Of a stretch of 64,000 nucleotides of DNA, positions 7,291 through 16,560 are shown piece after piece. Position 1 is the stretch's first letter, and the number at the start of each line of letters is the position of its first letter. Source of the DNA: Endozoicomonas numazuensis (GTDB lineage: Bacteria; Pseudomonadota; Gammaproteobacteria; Pseudomonadales; Endozoicomonadaceae). A program made the position numbers and the translations under genes. The stretch lies in NCBI RefSeq assembly GCF_000722635.1, contig NZ_JOKH01000001.1:537845-601844 (forward strand). The letters run 5' to 3'. The notes under the pieces are model-generated. The model saw nothing but the letters and a program-made list of their open reading frames with translations. It was not told the DNA's origin and did no database searches.

Positions 7291-9924
7291 TTAACCGGTA
7301 TTACGCATACCCGCAGCAATACCTGCAACGGTAATCATCAAGGCCTGTTCCAGCTTATCGCATACTTCACCCTCTTCTGAATGGCGAACACGATAAAGTA
7401 ACTCAGCCTGAAGCACGTTCAGCGGATCGGTATAGGGATTTCGCAATGCAATAGCCTGTTTATTCTGGGGATGGTTGGACATCAACTCTTCCCCACCCTT
7501 GAGCTCCAGCAGAGCGTTGATAGAGGTTTCTAACTGCTCCCGTAAACTCTCACCCAAGTGCTGCAACCCGGTAGGCACCAGTCGATCCTCATAATATTCA
7601 GCCAACTTGGAATCCGTCTTCATAAAGACCATTTCCAGCATTTCCAGTCGAGCTTTGAAGAAAGGCCACTGACTGATCATTTCTTCCAGAGTGTCTCTCT
7701 GACCCTTTTCCAGTGCATTGTTCAGAGCAACACCAAAACCCAACCAGGTAGGTAACATCAGGCGAATCTGAGTCCAGGCAAATATCCATGGAATCGCCCG
7801 TAAGCTTTCTACACCGCCATTGGGTTTCCGCTTTGCAGGCCTGGAGCCCAGCGGCAGCTTGGCCAGCTCTTGCTCTGGAGTCACTGCCCGAAAATAGGGA
7901 ACAAAATCAGTTTCATCACGGACCATGCCACGATAAGTTTGCAGTGAATCACTGGCCAACTGATCCATCATATCTCGCCAGCTTTGCTCTGGCACAGGTG
8001 GAGGCAAAAGGGTGGCTTCCAGAGTGGCACTGGCATAGAGCATCAAACTGTTAATGGCTACATCCGGAAAACCAAATTTAAACCGGATCATCTCCCCCTG
8101 CTCAGTCACTCTGAGATTTCCGTTCATAGAGCCCGGAGGCTGAGAGAGAATCGCCGCATGAGCAGGGCCACCGCCACGGCCGATAGTACCGCCACGACCA
8201 TGGAACAATGTCAGGGCAACATTATTTTCGCGGCAGACCTCCGTCACTTCTTCCATGGCTCGGTACTGAGCCCAGGCTGCAGCCATCCAGCCCGCATCTT
8301 TGGCAGAGTCTGAATAACCAATCATCACCATCTGGCCTCCATGGCAATAGCCACGATACCAGGGTAATGACAGCAGAGAGCTAATACACTCGCTGGCACC
8401 ATCCAGTGCATCCAATGTTTCAAACAAAGGAGCAATGGGCATAGCGAAGTCAACGCCACATTCTTTCAACAATAACGCCACGGACAAGACGTCGGACGGT
8501 GTATATGCCATGGAAATAACATAAGCCCCCAATGCCTGCTGACCTTCGCTGGCAATGGCTCGACAGGTTGCAATGACCTCAGCCACCTCTTCGGAAGGCT
8601 GCCACTTTGCAGGAATCATGGGCCTTGGATTCTGGAGTTCTTTTAACAGGAAGGTTTGTCTTTCCTGCTCATCCCAACTCTGGTAATCACCAATGCCCAA
8701 GGCACGAGTCAACTCACCGACTGCCTGCGTATGTCGGCTCGCTTCCTGACGAATATCAAGACGAATCAGAGTAAGACCAAAACTGTGAGCACGACGGATC
8801 ATATCCAGCAGAGGACCATCGGCAATGACGCCCAGGCCCACCTCGTGCAAAGAGCGATAGCAGAGCTCCAGAGGCTCAACAAGATCCTTTTGAAGCAGAA
8901 GTACTTCTGAAGAGCGGGGTTTATCTACCAGTGAAAACTCGCACCAGCTTCGCGTTTCTCTCAGACGTTCCCTGAGCTGCTTGAGTATAACTCTGTAGGG
9001 TTCTCGACAATCCCCCAGTTTTTTTTGCAACTCTTCACTGCACTCCGTCATAGAGAGCTCACCGATCAGGGGCTTGAGATCCCTGAGGTACAAATCGGCT
9101 GCCATCCAACGACTCAGCAGTAGAACCTCCCTTGTTACTTCTGCAGTCACAAACGGATTACCATCTCGATCCCCCCCCATCCAGGAAGAAAAGCGAACGG
9201 GTACAGCATTCAGCGGCAGGCCAATATCGGTGTGTTCTCTGAGCCGCTCATCCATGGCACGAACAAAATCAGGCACGGCATTCCAGAGAGAGTGCTCGAT
9301 AGTGGCAAACCCGCCCTTGGCCTCGTCCACTGGCGTTGGTCGCTTCATTCTGAACTCATAGGTATGCCAAGCCTGAGCAATCAGCTGACGAAGTCGGTCT
9401 TCAATACGAGCTCGCTCCCTGAAGCTAAGACGGCTACTTTCCAGCTTGCTAAGGCATTCAAAAATAGATTCATGCTTTTGAATCAGTGTTCTTCGAGAGA
9501 CTTCAGTGGGATGAGCCGTCAGCACCAGCTCCATATCCAGATTAGCCACGCTTTCAGCCACCTGCTCTTTACTGAAACCCTGATGCCTGAGCCGGGTCAT
9601 CAGCTCATCAAAATGATCGGGAACGCAAAATGTTTCACCATGACTGACGGCAATACTGTCATATTGTTCGGCCAGGTTCGCCAGATTGAGAAAGTGACTG
9701 AATGCCCGGGTAACCGGCACCAGATCGTCATCTGACAGGTTCTTGAGCTGATCCAGCAGAACTTCCCGGTCAACCTCGCTACCCGCTCTGGCTGCTTTGG
9801 AAAGCTGACGAATGCTTTCAATCCGGTTGAAAAAGATCTCACCATGATGCTCTTTTATAGTTTGACCCAACAGTGTCCCTAACAGGTTCACGTTGCGACG
9901 CAGATTCGCCTTGCTGTCCGTCAT
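7291..9924 (-). CDS. ppc: Phosphoenolpyruvate carboxylase
   Basis: The enzyme carboxylates PEP to oxaloacetate, replenishing the TCA cycle. From ATG 9924 the product is 877 residues, the usual length for bacterial PEPC; the frame remains open to a GTG at 9996 but that start has no ribosome-binding site, whereas GGGAAG precedes 9924. Visible family motifs are VLTAHPTEVSRRT with the catalytic His, the glycine-rich loop FHGRGGTIGRGGGPAH, RVTEQGEMIRFKF, and the conserved C-terminus ending RNTG. The gene stands alone, transcribed away from the YfcZ-family gene, with 551 bp of non-coding DNA upstream. Identity is secure. Confidence 0.97.
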   Translation of the reverse strand: MTDSKANLRRNVNLLGTLLGQTIKEHHGEIFFNRIESIRQLSKAARAGSEVDREVLLDQLKNLSDDDLVPVTRAFSHFLNLANLAEQYDSIAVSHGETFCVPDHFDELMTRLRHQGFSKEQVAESVANLDMELVLTAHPTEVSRRTLIQKHESIFECLSKLESSRLSFRERARIEDRLRQLIAQAWHTYEFRMKRPTPVDEAKGGFATIEHSLWNAVPDFVRAMDERLREHTDIGLPLNAVPVRFSSWMGGDRDGNPFVTAEVTREVLLLSRWMAADLYLRDLKPLIGELSMTECSEELQKKLGDCREPYRVILKQLRERLRETRSWCEFSLVDKPRSSEVLLLQKDLVEPLELCYRSLHEVGLGVIADGPLLDMIRRAHSFGLTLIRLDIRQEASRHTQAVGELTRALGIGDYQSWDEQERQTFLLKELQNPRPMIPAKWQPSEEVAEVIATCRAIASEGQQALGAYVISMAYTPSDVLSVALLLKECGVDFAMPIAPLFETLDALDGASECISSLLSLPWYRGYCHGGQMVMIGYSDSAKDAGWMAAAWAQYRAMEEVTEVCRENNVALTLFHGRGGTIGRGGGPAHAAILSQPPGSMNGNLRVTEQGEMIRFKFGFPDVAINSLMLYASATLEATLLPPPVPEQSWRDMMDQLASDSLQTYRGMVRDETDFVPYFRAVTPEQELAKLPLGSRPAKRKPNGGVESLRAIPWIFAWTQIRLMLPTWLGFGVALNNALEKGQRDTLEEMISQWPFFKARLEMLEMVFMKTDSKLAEYYEDRLVPTGLQHLGESLREQLETSINALLELKGGEELMSNHPQNKQAIALRNPYTDPLNVLQAELLYRVRHSEEGEVCDKLEQALMITVAGIAAGMRNTG

Positions 9925-10475
9925 AGCTTTAACTTCCCGAGTTTTTACCGTGAAAACTGTTTCACCACCCAAGGTAATGAAATATGTTTCTTCCACTCAT
10001 GGCATTTTGTTCATAGCTAAAAGCACGCTCACCTTATTAATGCAGGAAATTTAAGGGTAACTTTGAACCAAAGTACCATTATTCATCCCTCAAAATGATG
10101 ATGTACGACTTCGAGAATCACTGAGCCTATACCATAGAAACCGAAGAAAAAAGCTTTCACAAAGACGCACTCAGAGACACACTCAAGTACAAGTCGCACA
10201 ACATCCGGACACAGCCCATCAAGAAGAGATTTTCGGGAGACGTACGCCCCTGAAAACGAAGGATCGAATCATTTTCATAAGGTTTTGGAACAGACTTAGA
10301 GGGGAATGTTCAAGGTAAGACTTTTGTATCATTTAGAGGAGGATTCCAACTCGCCTGCTCATTATTGTATCGAATTTGAATGCATCAATTATTTCTGACG
10401 TATACTTACAGACCCTGTAATATGTTTATTACATGATGAATGTAGCGAGACTGCTCGCTTGTACGAGGTATCAGC
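9925..10475. other. Non-coding region between ppc and the YfcZ-family gene
   Basis: This 551 bp stretch separates two divergently transcribed genes and must hold both promoters. I see no convincing ORF, tRNA, repeat or strong hairpin in it. Purine-rich runs resembling Shine-Dalgarno sequences occur at 10336-10345 but no ORF follows them. Confidence 0.5.
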
Positions 10476-10760
10476 ATGAACGAAAAAGACCCCTTTGAGT
10501 GCACCACCTGCAACACCGTAGAAGTCGGTACCCTGATCAGGGACGATGATACCCGGGTGACCCTGGAGATTCGTGATGATGAAGCTATTTCTGCCCAGGA
10601 CATGTTCAGTAAGATAGAACAACGTGCCTTGGCTGTAGGGTCTGGTAACTGCAAAATCCAGTCAGAAACCTGCAAGGAAAACGGCATGACCGTCATTAAG
10701 GCCATGCTGGACTTTGACTGCACCGCTGAAAAATTGATCTTTGAAATGTCTCAAAGATAA
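10476..10760 (+). CDS. YfcZ/YiiS family protein (DUF406)
   Basis: This is a small 94-residue protein with CGAGGT about 7 nt before ATG 10476. It shows the family pattern: an N-terminal VEVGTLIRDDD segment after a CTTCNT cysteine pair, a helical middle with AQDMFSKIEQRA, and the end FDCTAEKLIFEMSQR, close to the conserved C-terminus of E. coli YfcZ. The family is widespread in gammaproteobacteria but its function is not established. Cysteine spacing at the N-terminus might bind metal, but this is not shown. It is monocistronic, 115 bp upstream of alkB. Confidence 0.85.
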   Translation: MNEKDPFECTTCNTVEVGTLIRDDDTRVTLEIRDDEAISAQDMFSKIEQRALAVGSGNCKIQSETCKENGMTVIKAMLDFDCTAEKLIFEMSQR

Positions 10761-10875
10761 CAACTCAAGACAGACTGAACGACTTTCAACCAAGGAACGG
10801 TTACAGCCTTTTTTGCACATCAGGCAGTACACACTTATGCTCACAAAATAGTTACCGGACGCTCTCCCAACCTCA

Positions 10876-11496
10876 ATGCAGCCCGTCAAAATTCATGCCC
10901 CTGACGCCGAACTGTGCTTCTGGCCAGAACTGATCTCGCCGCAAGACTCCAAGCTCTATTACCAGCAACTGTTTTCTGACACTCAGTGGCGTCAGGATAA
11001 AATCACACTTTTTGGAAAGACGGTTAACTTACCCAGATTACAAGCGTGGTATGGCGATAAGGAAATGACCTACCGGTACTCTGGTATCGAGTTAACGCCA
11101 GAAGTCTGGACCCCGGTGTTACTGGAATTAAAAGCACTTGTCGAACAAGCCTGTGGCTCTTCATTTAATACTGTGCTGCTGAATCTTTATCGAGATGGAA
11201 ATGACAGCAATGGCTGGCATTCAGACGATGAGAAAGAACTGGGTGAACAGCCTCTTATTGCATCACTGAGCTTAGGTCAGAAAAGACGCTTTCGACTGAA
11301 ACACAAAGAGAGCCAGTCAAAAGCGATTCGGCCCTTGTCATTGGACTTGTCTTCCGGCTCACTGTTGGTGATGTCCGGCTCAACCCAGAGCTGCTGGCAG
11401 CATTGTATTCCCAAAACATCCAGAGCGGTTTTACCCCGCATCAACCTCACTTTCAGGAGTGTCATTCATGGCTCGTGCCCAATGCCAACGCTGTGA
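10876..11496 (+). CDS. alkB: Alpha-ketoglutarate-dependent DNA repair dioxygenase, AlkB family
   Basis: This 206-residue Fe(II)/2-oxoglutarate dioxygenase would oxidatively demethylate 1-methyladenine and 3-methylcytosine. Its length and motifs are closest to the short ALKBH2/3-like bacterial forms. Substrate-loop motif PRLQAWYGD is followed by NLYRDGNDSNGWHSDDE, which supplies the first His and the Asp iron ligands. The distal His lies in CWQHCIPKT, and the 2-oxoglutarate-binding arginines in PRINLTFR. No clear ribosome-binding site precedes ATG 10876. The 3' end overlaps the DTW-domain gene by 29 bp, suggesting an operon of nucleic-acid modification enzymes. Confidence 0.93.
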   Translation: MQPVKIHAPDAELCFWPELISPQDSKLYYQQLFSDTQWRQDKITLFGKTVNLPRLQAWYGDKEMTYRYSGIELTPEVWTPVLLELKALVEQACGSSFNTVLLNLYRDGNDSNGWHSDDEKELGEQPLIASLSLGQKRRFRLKHKESQSKAIRPLSLDLSSGSLLVMSGSTQSCWQHCIPKTSRAVLPRINLTFRSVIHGSCPMPTL

Positions 11497-12079
11497 GCGT
11501 CCTCTGCACTTCTGTATTTGTCGTCACCTGGAGCCAGAACTGGCCTGCTGCGAACTACTGATTCTGCAACACCCGGACGAAGTCAAGCATCCACTGAACA
11601 CTGCACGTATTGCCCGACTGGGCATAAAAAACTGCACAGTTTTAATCGGTGAAGATTTCACTGAAAACCCACAGCTTCAGGCCATCCTTGAACAGAAGCT
11701 GTGTTGCTTACTTTTCCCTCATGACGAAGCTCTTCTGCCTTCTGAGTATCAGAAGCACCATGGTCAGCCTGATGTTTGTATTCTTTTGGACGGCACCTGG
11801 AGAAAAGCTCGCAAGATACTACACCTCAACCCCCAGCTTCATGCTCTGCCATGGATCACCCTGCCAGAAGCCCTGGAATCCAGTTATCGAATCCGAAAAA
11901 CGCCTAACCAGTCGGCTTTGTCTACGATTGAAGCCGCTGTCTGTCTCATGAGAGAGCTTTCAGGTGACTCTTCAGCTCATCAGCATTGTCTGGACAGTTT
12001 TCAGGCAATGATAGATCGCCAGATAGAAGCCATGGGACGGGATGTTTACGAAAAAAATTATAGTAAGCAATCAAACTGA
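11468..12079 (+). CDS. tapT: DTW-domain tRNA-uridine aminocarboxypropyltransferase
   Basis: The start chosen is ATG 11468, which has AGGAG 8 nt upstream inside the end of alkB; the open frame reaches a GTG at 11459. The 203-residue product opens with a cysteine cluster (CQRCERPLHFCICRH), followed by ILQHPDEVKHPLNTA and the name-giving motif in the form LDGTWRKARK. The conserved SYRIRKTPNQSALSTIEA follows. E. coli YfiP/TapT transfers the aminocarboxypropyl group of SAM to U47 of tRNA, making acp3U. Identification as a DTW-family enzyme is firm; the exact tRNA target is inferred from the E. coli protein. Confidence 0.88.
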   Translation: MARAQCQRCERPLHFCICRHLEPELACCELLILQHPDEVKHPLNTARIARLGIKNCTVLIGEDFTENPQLQAILEQKLCCLLFPHDEALLPSEYQKHHGQPDVCILLDGTWRKARKILHLNPQLHALPWITLPEALESSYRIRKTPNQSALSTIEAAVCLMRELSGDSSAHQHCLDSFQAMIDRQIEAMGRDVYEKNYSKQSN

Positions 12080-12396
12080 ACTACTTTCAATAAGCGTAGT
12101 GACAGGTTGACGCCAAAACAGCTGCTCAACCCACAAAGGAATGCATAAACCATCCAGGGTAGCGAATAGCCGGAAAGTCCAGCAGGAACAAAAGAAAAGT
12201 CTTTTTTCATCTGTATTTGTGCAATGAATAAATTGGCCGAAACAATACAGAGTAAAGAAAAAAACAGCCTTGTATGTCACTGGACACTTTTCCCTGCTTA
12301 TGGCGATTTCAGTTGCCATGAGTAATGGAAACAATCTTTCACCCTTGGGTGATAAGAGGCTTTTCAAGGTCATCAGAAACAGAGTTCAGAACAATA
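12080..12396 (+). other. Non-coding region upstream of the glycosyltransferase
   Basis: This 317 bp region has no ORF I trust on either strand. A minus-strand frame covering most of it lacks family resemblance and a ribosome-binding site. No clear terminator follows the DTW-domain gene. Confidence 0.4.
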
Positions 12397-13854
12397 ATGA
12401 CTGACGCTTTCCTGAAATCTTCTTCCCGATGGTTCTGGGTATACGCCCTCATCCTGTTTGCCATTCTTACCCGCCTGTTCTCTCTGGGCCTTTATCCTCT
12501 GATGGACACTTCAGAAGCCCGCTACGGTGAAATCGTCAGGCTGATGGTCGAAACCAATGACTGGATCATTCCTTACTTTGACTATGGCGTCCCATTCCTT
12601 GGAAAACCCCCGCTGTTTATTTGGCTCTCAGCCATCAGCTTCAAAATATTCGGCATTAATGAATTTGCTGCACGATTACCTTCCCTGATCTGCAGTCTCG
12701 GCTCTCTGGCCCTGATCTGGAAGTTGGCCCGCTTTCAAATGGGACAACAGCAGGCCAAAATTTCGGTATTGGTTCTGATTACTTCAGCCATGTTTCTGGT
12801 GCTGGCTGGAGCACTGCTTGCAGACCCGGTCATGACCCTGACCATCACACTGATTCTCAGTAGCTTCTGGATTGGATGGCACAGCCAAAACGAATCCGAA
12901 GCACTTCGCTGGCAATATCTGTTTTTCGCTGGCTGCGGGCTGGCTCTTCTTGCTAAAGGCCTCGCAGCCTTAGTTCTGGCGGGAGGCCCCATATTCATCT
13001 GGAGTTTGCCAAAAGGCAGGCTCATCCTTCTGTGGCAACGCTTCCCGTGGATCAAAGGGATAGCGCTAGCGGCCATGATCGCTTTTCCATGGTATATCAG
13101 TGCTGAATTACGCAACCCTGGCCTTCTGGAATACATGTTCATTGGCGAGCATTTTTCCCGCTACCTTGATTCAGGATGGCAGGGCGATGAATATGGAAAC
13201 GCCCATGTTCATACATTGGGTGCAATATGGGGTTATCTCTTGGCCGGAGGCTTTCCCTGGACACTGGTGTTACTTGGTGTGGTACTGGTCCAGCTCTGGA
13301 AATTCTGGAAAAAGAAGCCCACGGTCAAATTGCAGGAATGGGACTATTATCTGCTCTGCTGGCTACTGTTCCTACCCTTGTTTTTCACTTTCACCACCAA
13401 CCTGATCTGGACGTATACCCTACCGGTAATGCCTGCACTGGCTCTGATTATCGCCCGGCTGTTTGGGGAGAACTGGTCACGTTACTCTGCCAGACTCATT
13501 GCTCTGGCAACCTTGACGCCCCTGCTGATGATTGTCACCACTGTCGTAATGATGAATGACGGAGGTAAAAAGTCACAAAAATATCTGATCGCCAGCATGA
13601 TGACTCACCCGACTGAGCAGCCCGGTCATCTTATTTACTTTATGAAGCGACCTTTTTCAGCCCGTTTTTATTCTCATGGTCAAGCCCTGCTGGCCAACAA
13701 TGAAAAAGAGATCACCGGTCAACTGCACAGTGACAGAAGAGATTTTCTGGCCACCCGGGACGGCAATATTGACATGCTGTCTGAACCACTGAGAAATCGT
13801 TTCGAAAAAGTTTCCGACTATAGAAACTGGACGCTCTGGGTTGAAAAAGAGTAA
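12397..13854 (+). CDS. ArnT-like membrane glycosyltransferase (GT39/GT83 type)
   Basis: From ATG 12397 the product is 485 residues; the frame is open to 12325, but the hydrophobic N-terminus best begins at 12397. It has a polytopic membrane architecture of roughly ten or more helices. The first periplasmic loop carries LMDTSEARYGEIVRLM, the acidic and Arg motif typical of ArnT and protein O-mannosyltransferases, followed by DWIIPYFDYGVPFLGKPPL. Such enzymes move a sugar from a polyprenyl-phosphate donor to lipid A or protein on the periplasmic side. The acceptor cannot be told from sequence; no arn genes are nearby. An intrinsic terminator follows directly. Confidence 0.82.
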   Translation: MTDAFLKSSSRWFWVYALILFAILTRLFSLGLYPLMDTSEARYGEIVRLMVETNDWIIPYFDYGVPFLGKPPLFIWLSAISFKIFGINEFAARLPSLICSLGSLALIWKLARFQMGQQQAKISVLVLITSAMFLVLAGALLADPVMTLTITLILSSFWIGWHSQNESEALRWQYLFFAGCGLALLAKGLAALVLAGGPIFIWSLPKGRLILLWQRFPWIKGIALAAMIAFPWYISAELRNPGLLEYMFIGEHFSRYLDSGWQGDEYGNAHVHTLGAIWGYLLAGGFPWTLVLLGVVLVQLWKFWKKKPTVKLQEWDYYLLCWLLFLPLFFTFTTNLIWTYTLPVMPALALIIARLFGENWSRYSARLIALATLTPLLMIVTTVVMMNDGGKKSQKYLIASMMTHPTEQPGHLIYFMKRPFSARFYSHGQALLANNEKEITGQLHSDRRDFLATRDGNIDMLSEPLRNRFEKVSDYRNWTLWVEKE

Positions 13855-13863
13855 GACAGAGTG

Positions 13864-13894
13864 AAGAGCACACAACTATGATGAGTGCTCTTTT
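13864..13894 (+). terminator. Intrinsic terminator after the glycosyltransferase gene
   Basis: AAGAGCAC and GTGCTCTT form an 8 bp stem separated by 13 nt and followed by a short T-run, starting 10 bp after the stop codon at 13854. Confidence 0.75.
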
Positions 13895-13990
13895 ATTCCA
13901 AACTTTTGAACCAATGTGACCGGCTCTTCGACTCAGAACCCACTTATTTTGAAACTTTGCTGATGTTTTGGCTTAGTCCTGATCATTTTT

Positions 13991-14431
13991 TTGTCAGGGG
14001 CTCGCCTTTCTTACTCAGCTCCCTTAGTAGATGACTTCGGACTCGACTGGGTCATCAAAAAAAGCTTTTGCGACTTATTAGGCAGTCATCTTCAGGGAGG
14101 ACTTTATCAATTTAATATCTCCCTGATGGGCTCTGATCTGCAAGCCACCTTTGCCATGCTTGAAACAAAGCAGGAATCATCAATAGTCCACAACCCACTC
14201 CCTTCAATGCCTGACTGTCAAAGGGAATATTTCAAACCCGTAGATCTCCATAGAATCTCACGGGAAGCGCCTGAAGGTTGCACTCTGATATTACACGACA
14301 CTACCAACACACAAAAGACAAAAAAAGCTATTATCACAGGCTCCCTGCAGGCGGTAAAAATGGATCGGCTGCCAATGGAGTGCCTTGGCTTTTTACCCCT
14401 GAAGCGAATTCAAAAAAATAAAGCTGACTAA
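13991..14431 (+). CDS. Unrecognised protein, possibly a decayed gene
   Basis: An open frame of 147 codons starts with TTG 13991 and has no ribosome-binding site. The frame continues upstream to a stop at 13961 through a hydrophobic stretch (FGLVLIIFLSGA) that could be the end of a lost signal or membrane segment. So the real start may be missing. The product has no recognisable domain and ends in a Lys-rich tail. It is followed 1 bp later by a further short frame and then by fragments in other frames. I read the whole 13991-14817 interval as an orphan locus in decay, but an intact small gene cannot be excluded. Confidence 0.35.
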   Translation: MSGARLSYSAPLVDDFGLDWVIKKSFCDLLGSHLQGGLYQFNISLMGSDLQATFAMLETKQESSIVHNPLPSMPDCQREYFKPVDLHRISREAPEGCTLILHDTTNTQKTKKAIITGSLQAVKMDRLPMECLGFLPLKRIQKNKAD

Positions 14432-14432
14432 C

Positions 14433-14817
14433 ATGACAACGGATGTTTCAGAGGCGCCCTGCGAAGGCGTTTTCCAGATGACCGATGAACCTTTTGACGA
14501 GTTGCTTCCTGACAGTCCAGCCCATTCTGCAGAAAAAAACCAGCCAAACAGCTCATGCCGGCCATCACGACTGAAATAGAAACGGTTGAGCAGGCTCAGC
14601 TAAAAACGAGCCTCTAACGTCTATTACTCAGGAAGCATCCGGGGATATCACCAGGAGAGAGCTTACCGTATCCCGCCTCCGTCATTCACCCCGCCTGAAA
14701 AGCAGGCTGGGTCGATTCCTGATACTGATCAGACTCGCCGATTTAAAATTCCTGAAACAGCTAGCCCGGAAATTTCATAAAGTGTTGAGCTTCTCGCTCT
14801 GCTATTTTTTCGGCTGA
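14433..14817 (+). pseudogene. Fragmented coding remnants ending inside an inverted-repeat element
   Basis: ATG 14433 opens a 48-codon frame (MTTDVSEAPCEG) closing at 14579. A second short frame from 14555 and a third, open after a TGA around 14590 and closing at 14817, follow in the other two frames. The third contains basic, Leu-rich sequence (LKSRLGRFLILIRLADLKF). Three overlapping open pieces in different frames suggest one gene broken by frameshifts. Its last codons lie within the inverted-repeat element that begins at 14761, so the original 3' end was probably lost to that insertion. No family is recognised. Confidence 0.35.
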
Positions 14818-15006
14818 CACATTTTCTCGTCATATTCATGCTTATTGCATGGATCTGACGAGAAAATGCTGTCACGGCGGAGAAAGAGCTAGCGAGAAGC
14901 CGACGAGCGATGTTCGTTTCTTTTCGTTCACATCAGCAAACGAATATCTCAGTATTTCCGCAGTCTATAGTCTGACTGGAGCGGCTTTATGAATTTTCCG
15001 GGCTAG
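14761..15006. mobile_element. MITE-like element with long imperfect inverted repeats
   Basis: The outer ends match as inverted repeats: CTAGCCCGGAAATTTCATAAAG at the left and its near-complement ending CCGGGCTAG at the right, with one mismatch and a compensated shift. An internal perfect pair, ATTTTCTCGTCA and TGACGAGAAAAT, surrounds a small loop at about 14821-14867. The sequences between outer and inner pairs are also partly complementary (CTTCTCGCT against AGCGAGAAG). No transposase frame is present. The 246 bp size and structure fit a non-autonomous element or paired IS ends. A target duplication is not clear beyond CTAG palindromy. Confidence 0.55.
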
Positions 15007-15042
15007 ACAACTGGCTTCAAACTCAGGAAAAAGAGCATCGTT

Positions 15043-15585
15043 CTACTTCCACTTGATATTACAACCCACGCTGGGGTTCTGGCTCTCTAAGACAGGCTCA
15101 CCGGACAACACTGCCTCCATAGCTGATTTTAAATCAGCCTCAGTGGCAGGCTTATTATTTCCGGGACGGGCGTTATCAAACTGACCTCGATAGACACATT
15201 TCAACTCAGCATCAAAGAGAAAGAAGTCAGGAGTACAAGCCGCATCGTAGGCCTTCGCCACTGACTGGCTTTCATCGTAAAGGTAGGGAAATGGATAGGC
15301 TTTTAATGCCATTTTCTCAGGAGCATCTCCCGGAAAGGCCTCTGCGTCATTGGAGCTGATGGCCACAATCCCCAGATCACGATCAGAATAGTCTTCACCC
15401 AGCTGCATCAGAGCCGCTTCAATGTGTACCACATAAGGACAGTGATTACAGATGAACATTACCAGAACGCCCTTCTCCTTCCTGACTTCCTGTAAGGAAA
15501 CCAGCTGCCCTGTTGCAGGATCGGGCAGTGTAAAATCAGGGGCCGATAAACCTGGTTCAATCATATTCGATGGGGTCAAAGCCAT
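15043..15585 (-). CDS. Thioredoxin-like / AhpC-TSA family protein
   Basis: The product is 180 residues with a good start: AGGAG 9 nt before ATG 15585. The fold signature PAPDFTLPDP-like segment (LSAPDFTLPDPATG) is followed by LVMFICNHCPYVVHI, a CxxC redox pair in the position of peroxiredoxin-like thioredoxins. Later SSNDAEAFPGDAPEKM and TPDFFLFDAELKCVYRG are typical of cytosolic resA/PRX-like proteins. No signal peptide is present, so it acts in the cytoplasm, probably as a thiol oxidoreductase. It is divergent from a TetR regulator 169 bp away, a usual arrangement for local control. The physiological substrate is unknown. Confidence 0.85.
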   Translation of the reverse strand: MALTPSNMIEPGLSAPDFTLPDPATGQLVSLQEVRKEKGVLVMFICNHCPYVVHIEAALMQLGEDYSDRDLGIVAISSNDAEAFPGDAPEKMALKAYPFPYLYDESQSVAKAYDAACTPDFFLFDAELKCVYRGQFDNARPGNNKPATEADLKSAMEAVLSGEPVLESQNPSVGCNIKWK

Positions 15586-15754
15586 TCCGGTATTCTCCTG
15601 CCTGCTGCCTGTCGGACTTCTACTTCAGAGCATGAAATTGTCTTCAATCTGACAGTTTAATTATTGCCCCAACACCTGCCAATCAGATTGAGGGAGTTGT
15701 CGGGAACGGAAAACTACTGCTACATTGGAAGTTCAAAAATCAAACAATATCATT

Positions 15755-16348
15755 ATGGGCAGGCACACCTCTTTTAATAAAGACAAAGCACTGGATAACG
15801 CTCTCGCTCTGTTCTGGTCCAGAGGCTTCTCAGCATCTTCACTAAGACAGCTGGAAGAAGCGACTGATCTCCACCCGGGCAGCCTCTACCACCACTTTAA
15901 AAATAAAGAAGGTTTATACCTGCATGTTCTGCAATATTACATTGAGCATTACCTGCAGCTAAGAATCCAGAAATATCTGAGTTCAGGGCACCCTCTTGAA
16001 GGGCTGCGCCGATTTCTGACGGCTGGTTATCGCCACTCCCGGGACACCCAATACCAGAACTGCTGCTTTCTGGCCTGCACCAGCACTGAACTTCACCTAC
16101 TGCCGGACCAGGCTACAGAATTAGTCAAACAGGCTGTCAACACGATTCAGCAGGCTCTGTTAGCTCAGATTATCAAGGGGGCCGAGAAAAACCTGATTGA
16201 CCCCAACTTGAGTGTTTCAGACGCGGCAAGGGAACTAACCAGTTTCTTTTTGGGTCTGCAGTTAATGGCCAGAATCAGCCCTAACCAGCATCAGCTGGAC
16301 TTACTGGTCAAACACAGTCTTCAGCACATCCTGAATCCTAAAATCTGA
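15755..16348 (+). CDS. TetR family transcriptional regulator
   Basis: I choose ATG 15755 (MGRHTSFNKDKALD), where TetR homology begins; the frame is open from 15725. The 197-residue protein has an N-terminal helix-turn-helix: ALALFWSRGFSASSLRQLEEATDLHPGSLYHHF followed by KNKEGLY, the standard TetR recognition pattern. The ligand-binding C-terminal half includes NCCFLACTSTEL, resembling the AcuR/YxaF-type regulators of xenobiotic or electrophile response. It is divergent from the thioredoxin-like gene, which it may control; no operator palindrome was identified with confidence in the 15586-15754 gap. Confidence 0.88.
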   Translation: MGRHTSFNKDKALDNALALFWSRGFSASSLRQLEEATDLHPGSLYHHFKNKEGLYLHVLQYYIEHYLQLRIQKYLSSGHPLEGLRRFLTAGYRHSRDTQYQNCCFLACTSTELHLLPDQATELVKQAVNTIQQALLAQIIKGAEKNLIDPNLSVSDAARELTSFFLGLQLMARISPNQHQLDLLVKHSLQHILNPKI

Positions 16349-16364
16349 TGGTGAATGGGCACCA

Positions 16365-16478
16365 ATAACCAAAGGGTTTGGAGTTGCTACAAGGAAGCGC
16401 GAACCAAGCCTCTGAAGCCTGGAAATAGTGGATGACCGGGGTGAGTGAATGCAAGCATCGCAAAAGCGATGGGCATAC
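16365..16478. repeat. Degenerate relative of the 128 bp palindromic repeat
   Basis: The order of short blocks matches the repeat at 55533-55660: a GTTGCTAC-AGG start, GCGAA-C-AGCC, TGAAGCCT, TAGTGGATGACCGGGGTGAG and an end GCGATGGGCATA. Many substitutions separate it from the two identical copies, so it is either an old copy or a related subfamily. It sits directly after the TetR gene stop. Confidence 0.5.
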
Positions 16479-16560
16479 CCGGTAAACAAACGCCGCTGAA
16501 TTGATTTCACGGCTCACAACCCCCCCCTGCATTTATGACTTGGCAGGGAAAAGGTATTCA

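Noticed and set aside
12071-12373. Minus-strand frame of 100 codons between the DTW gene and the glycosyltransferase
   Set aside because: No ribosome-binding site or recognisable domain, and it runs across a region better read as intergenic.
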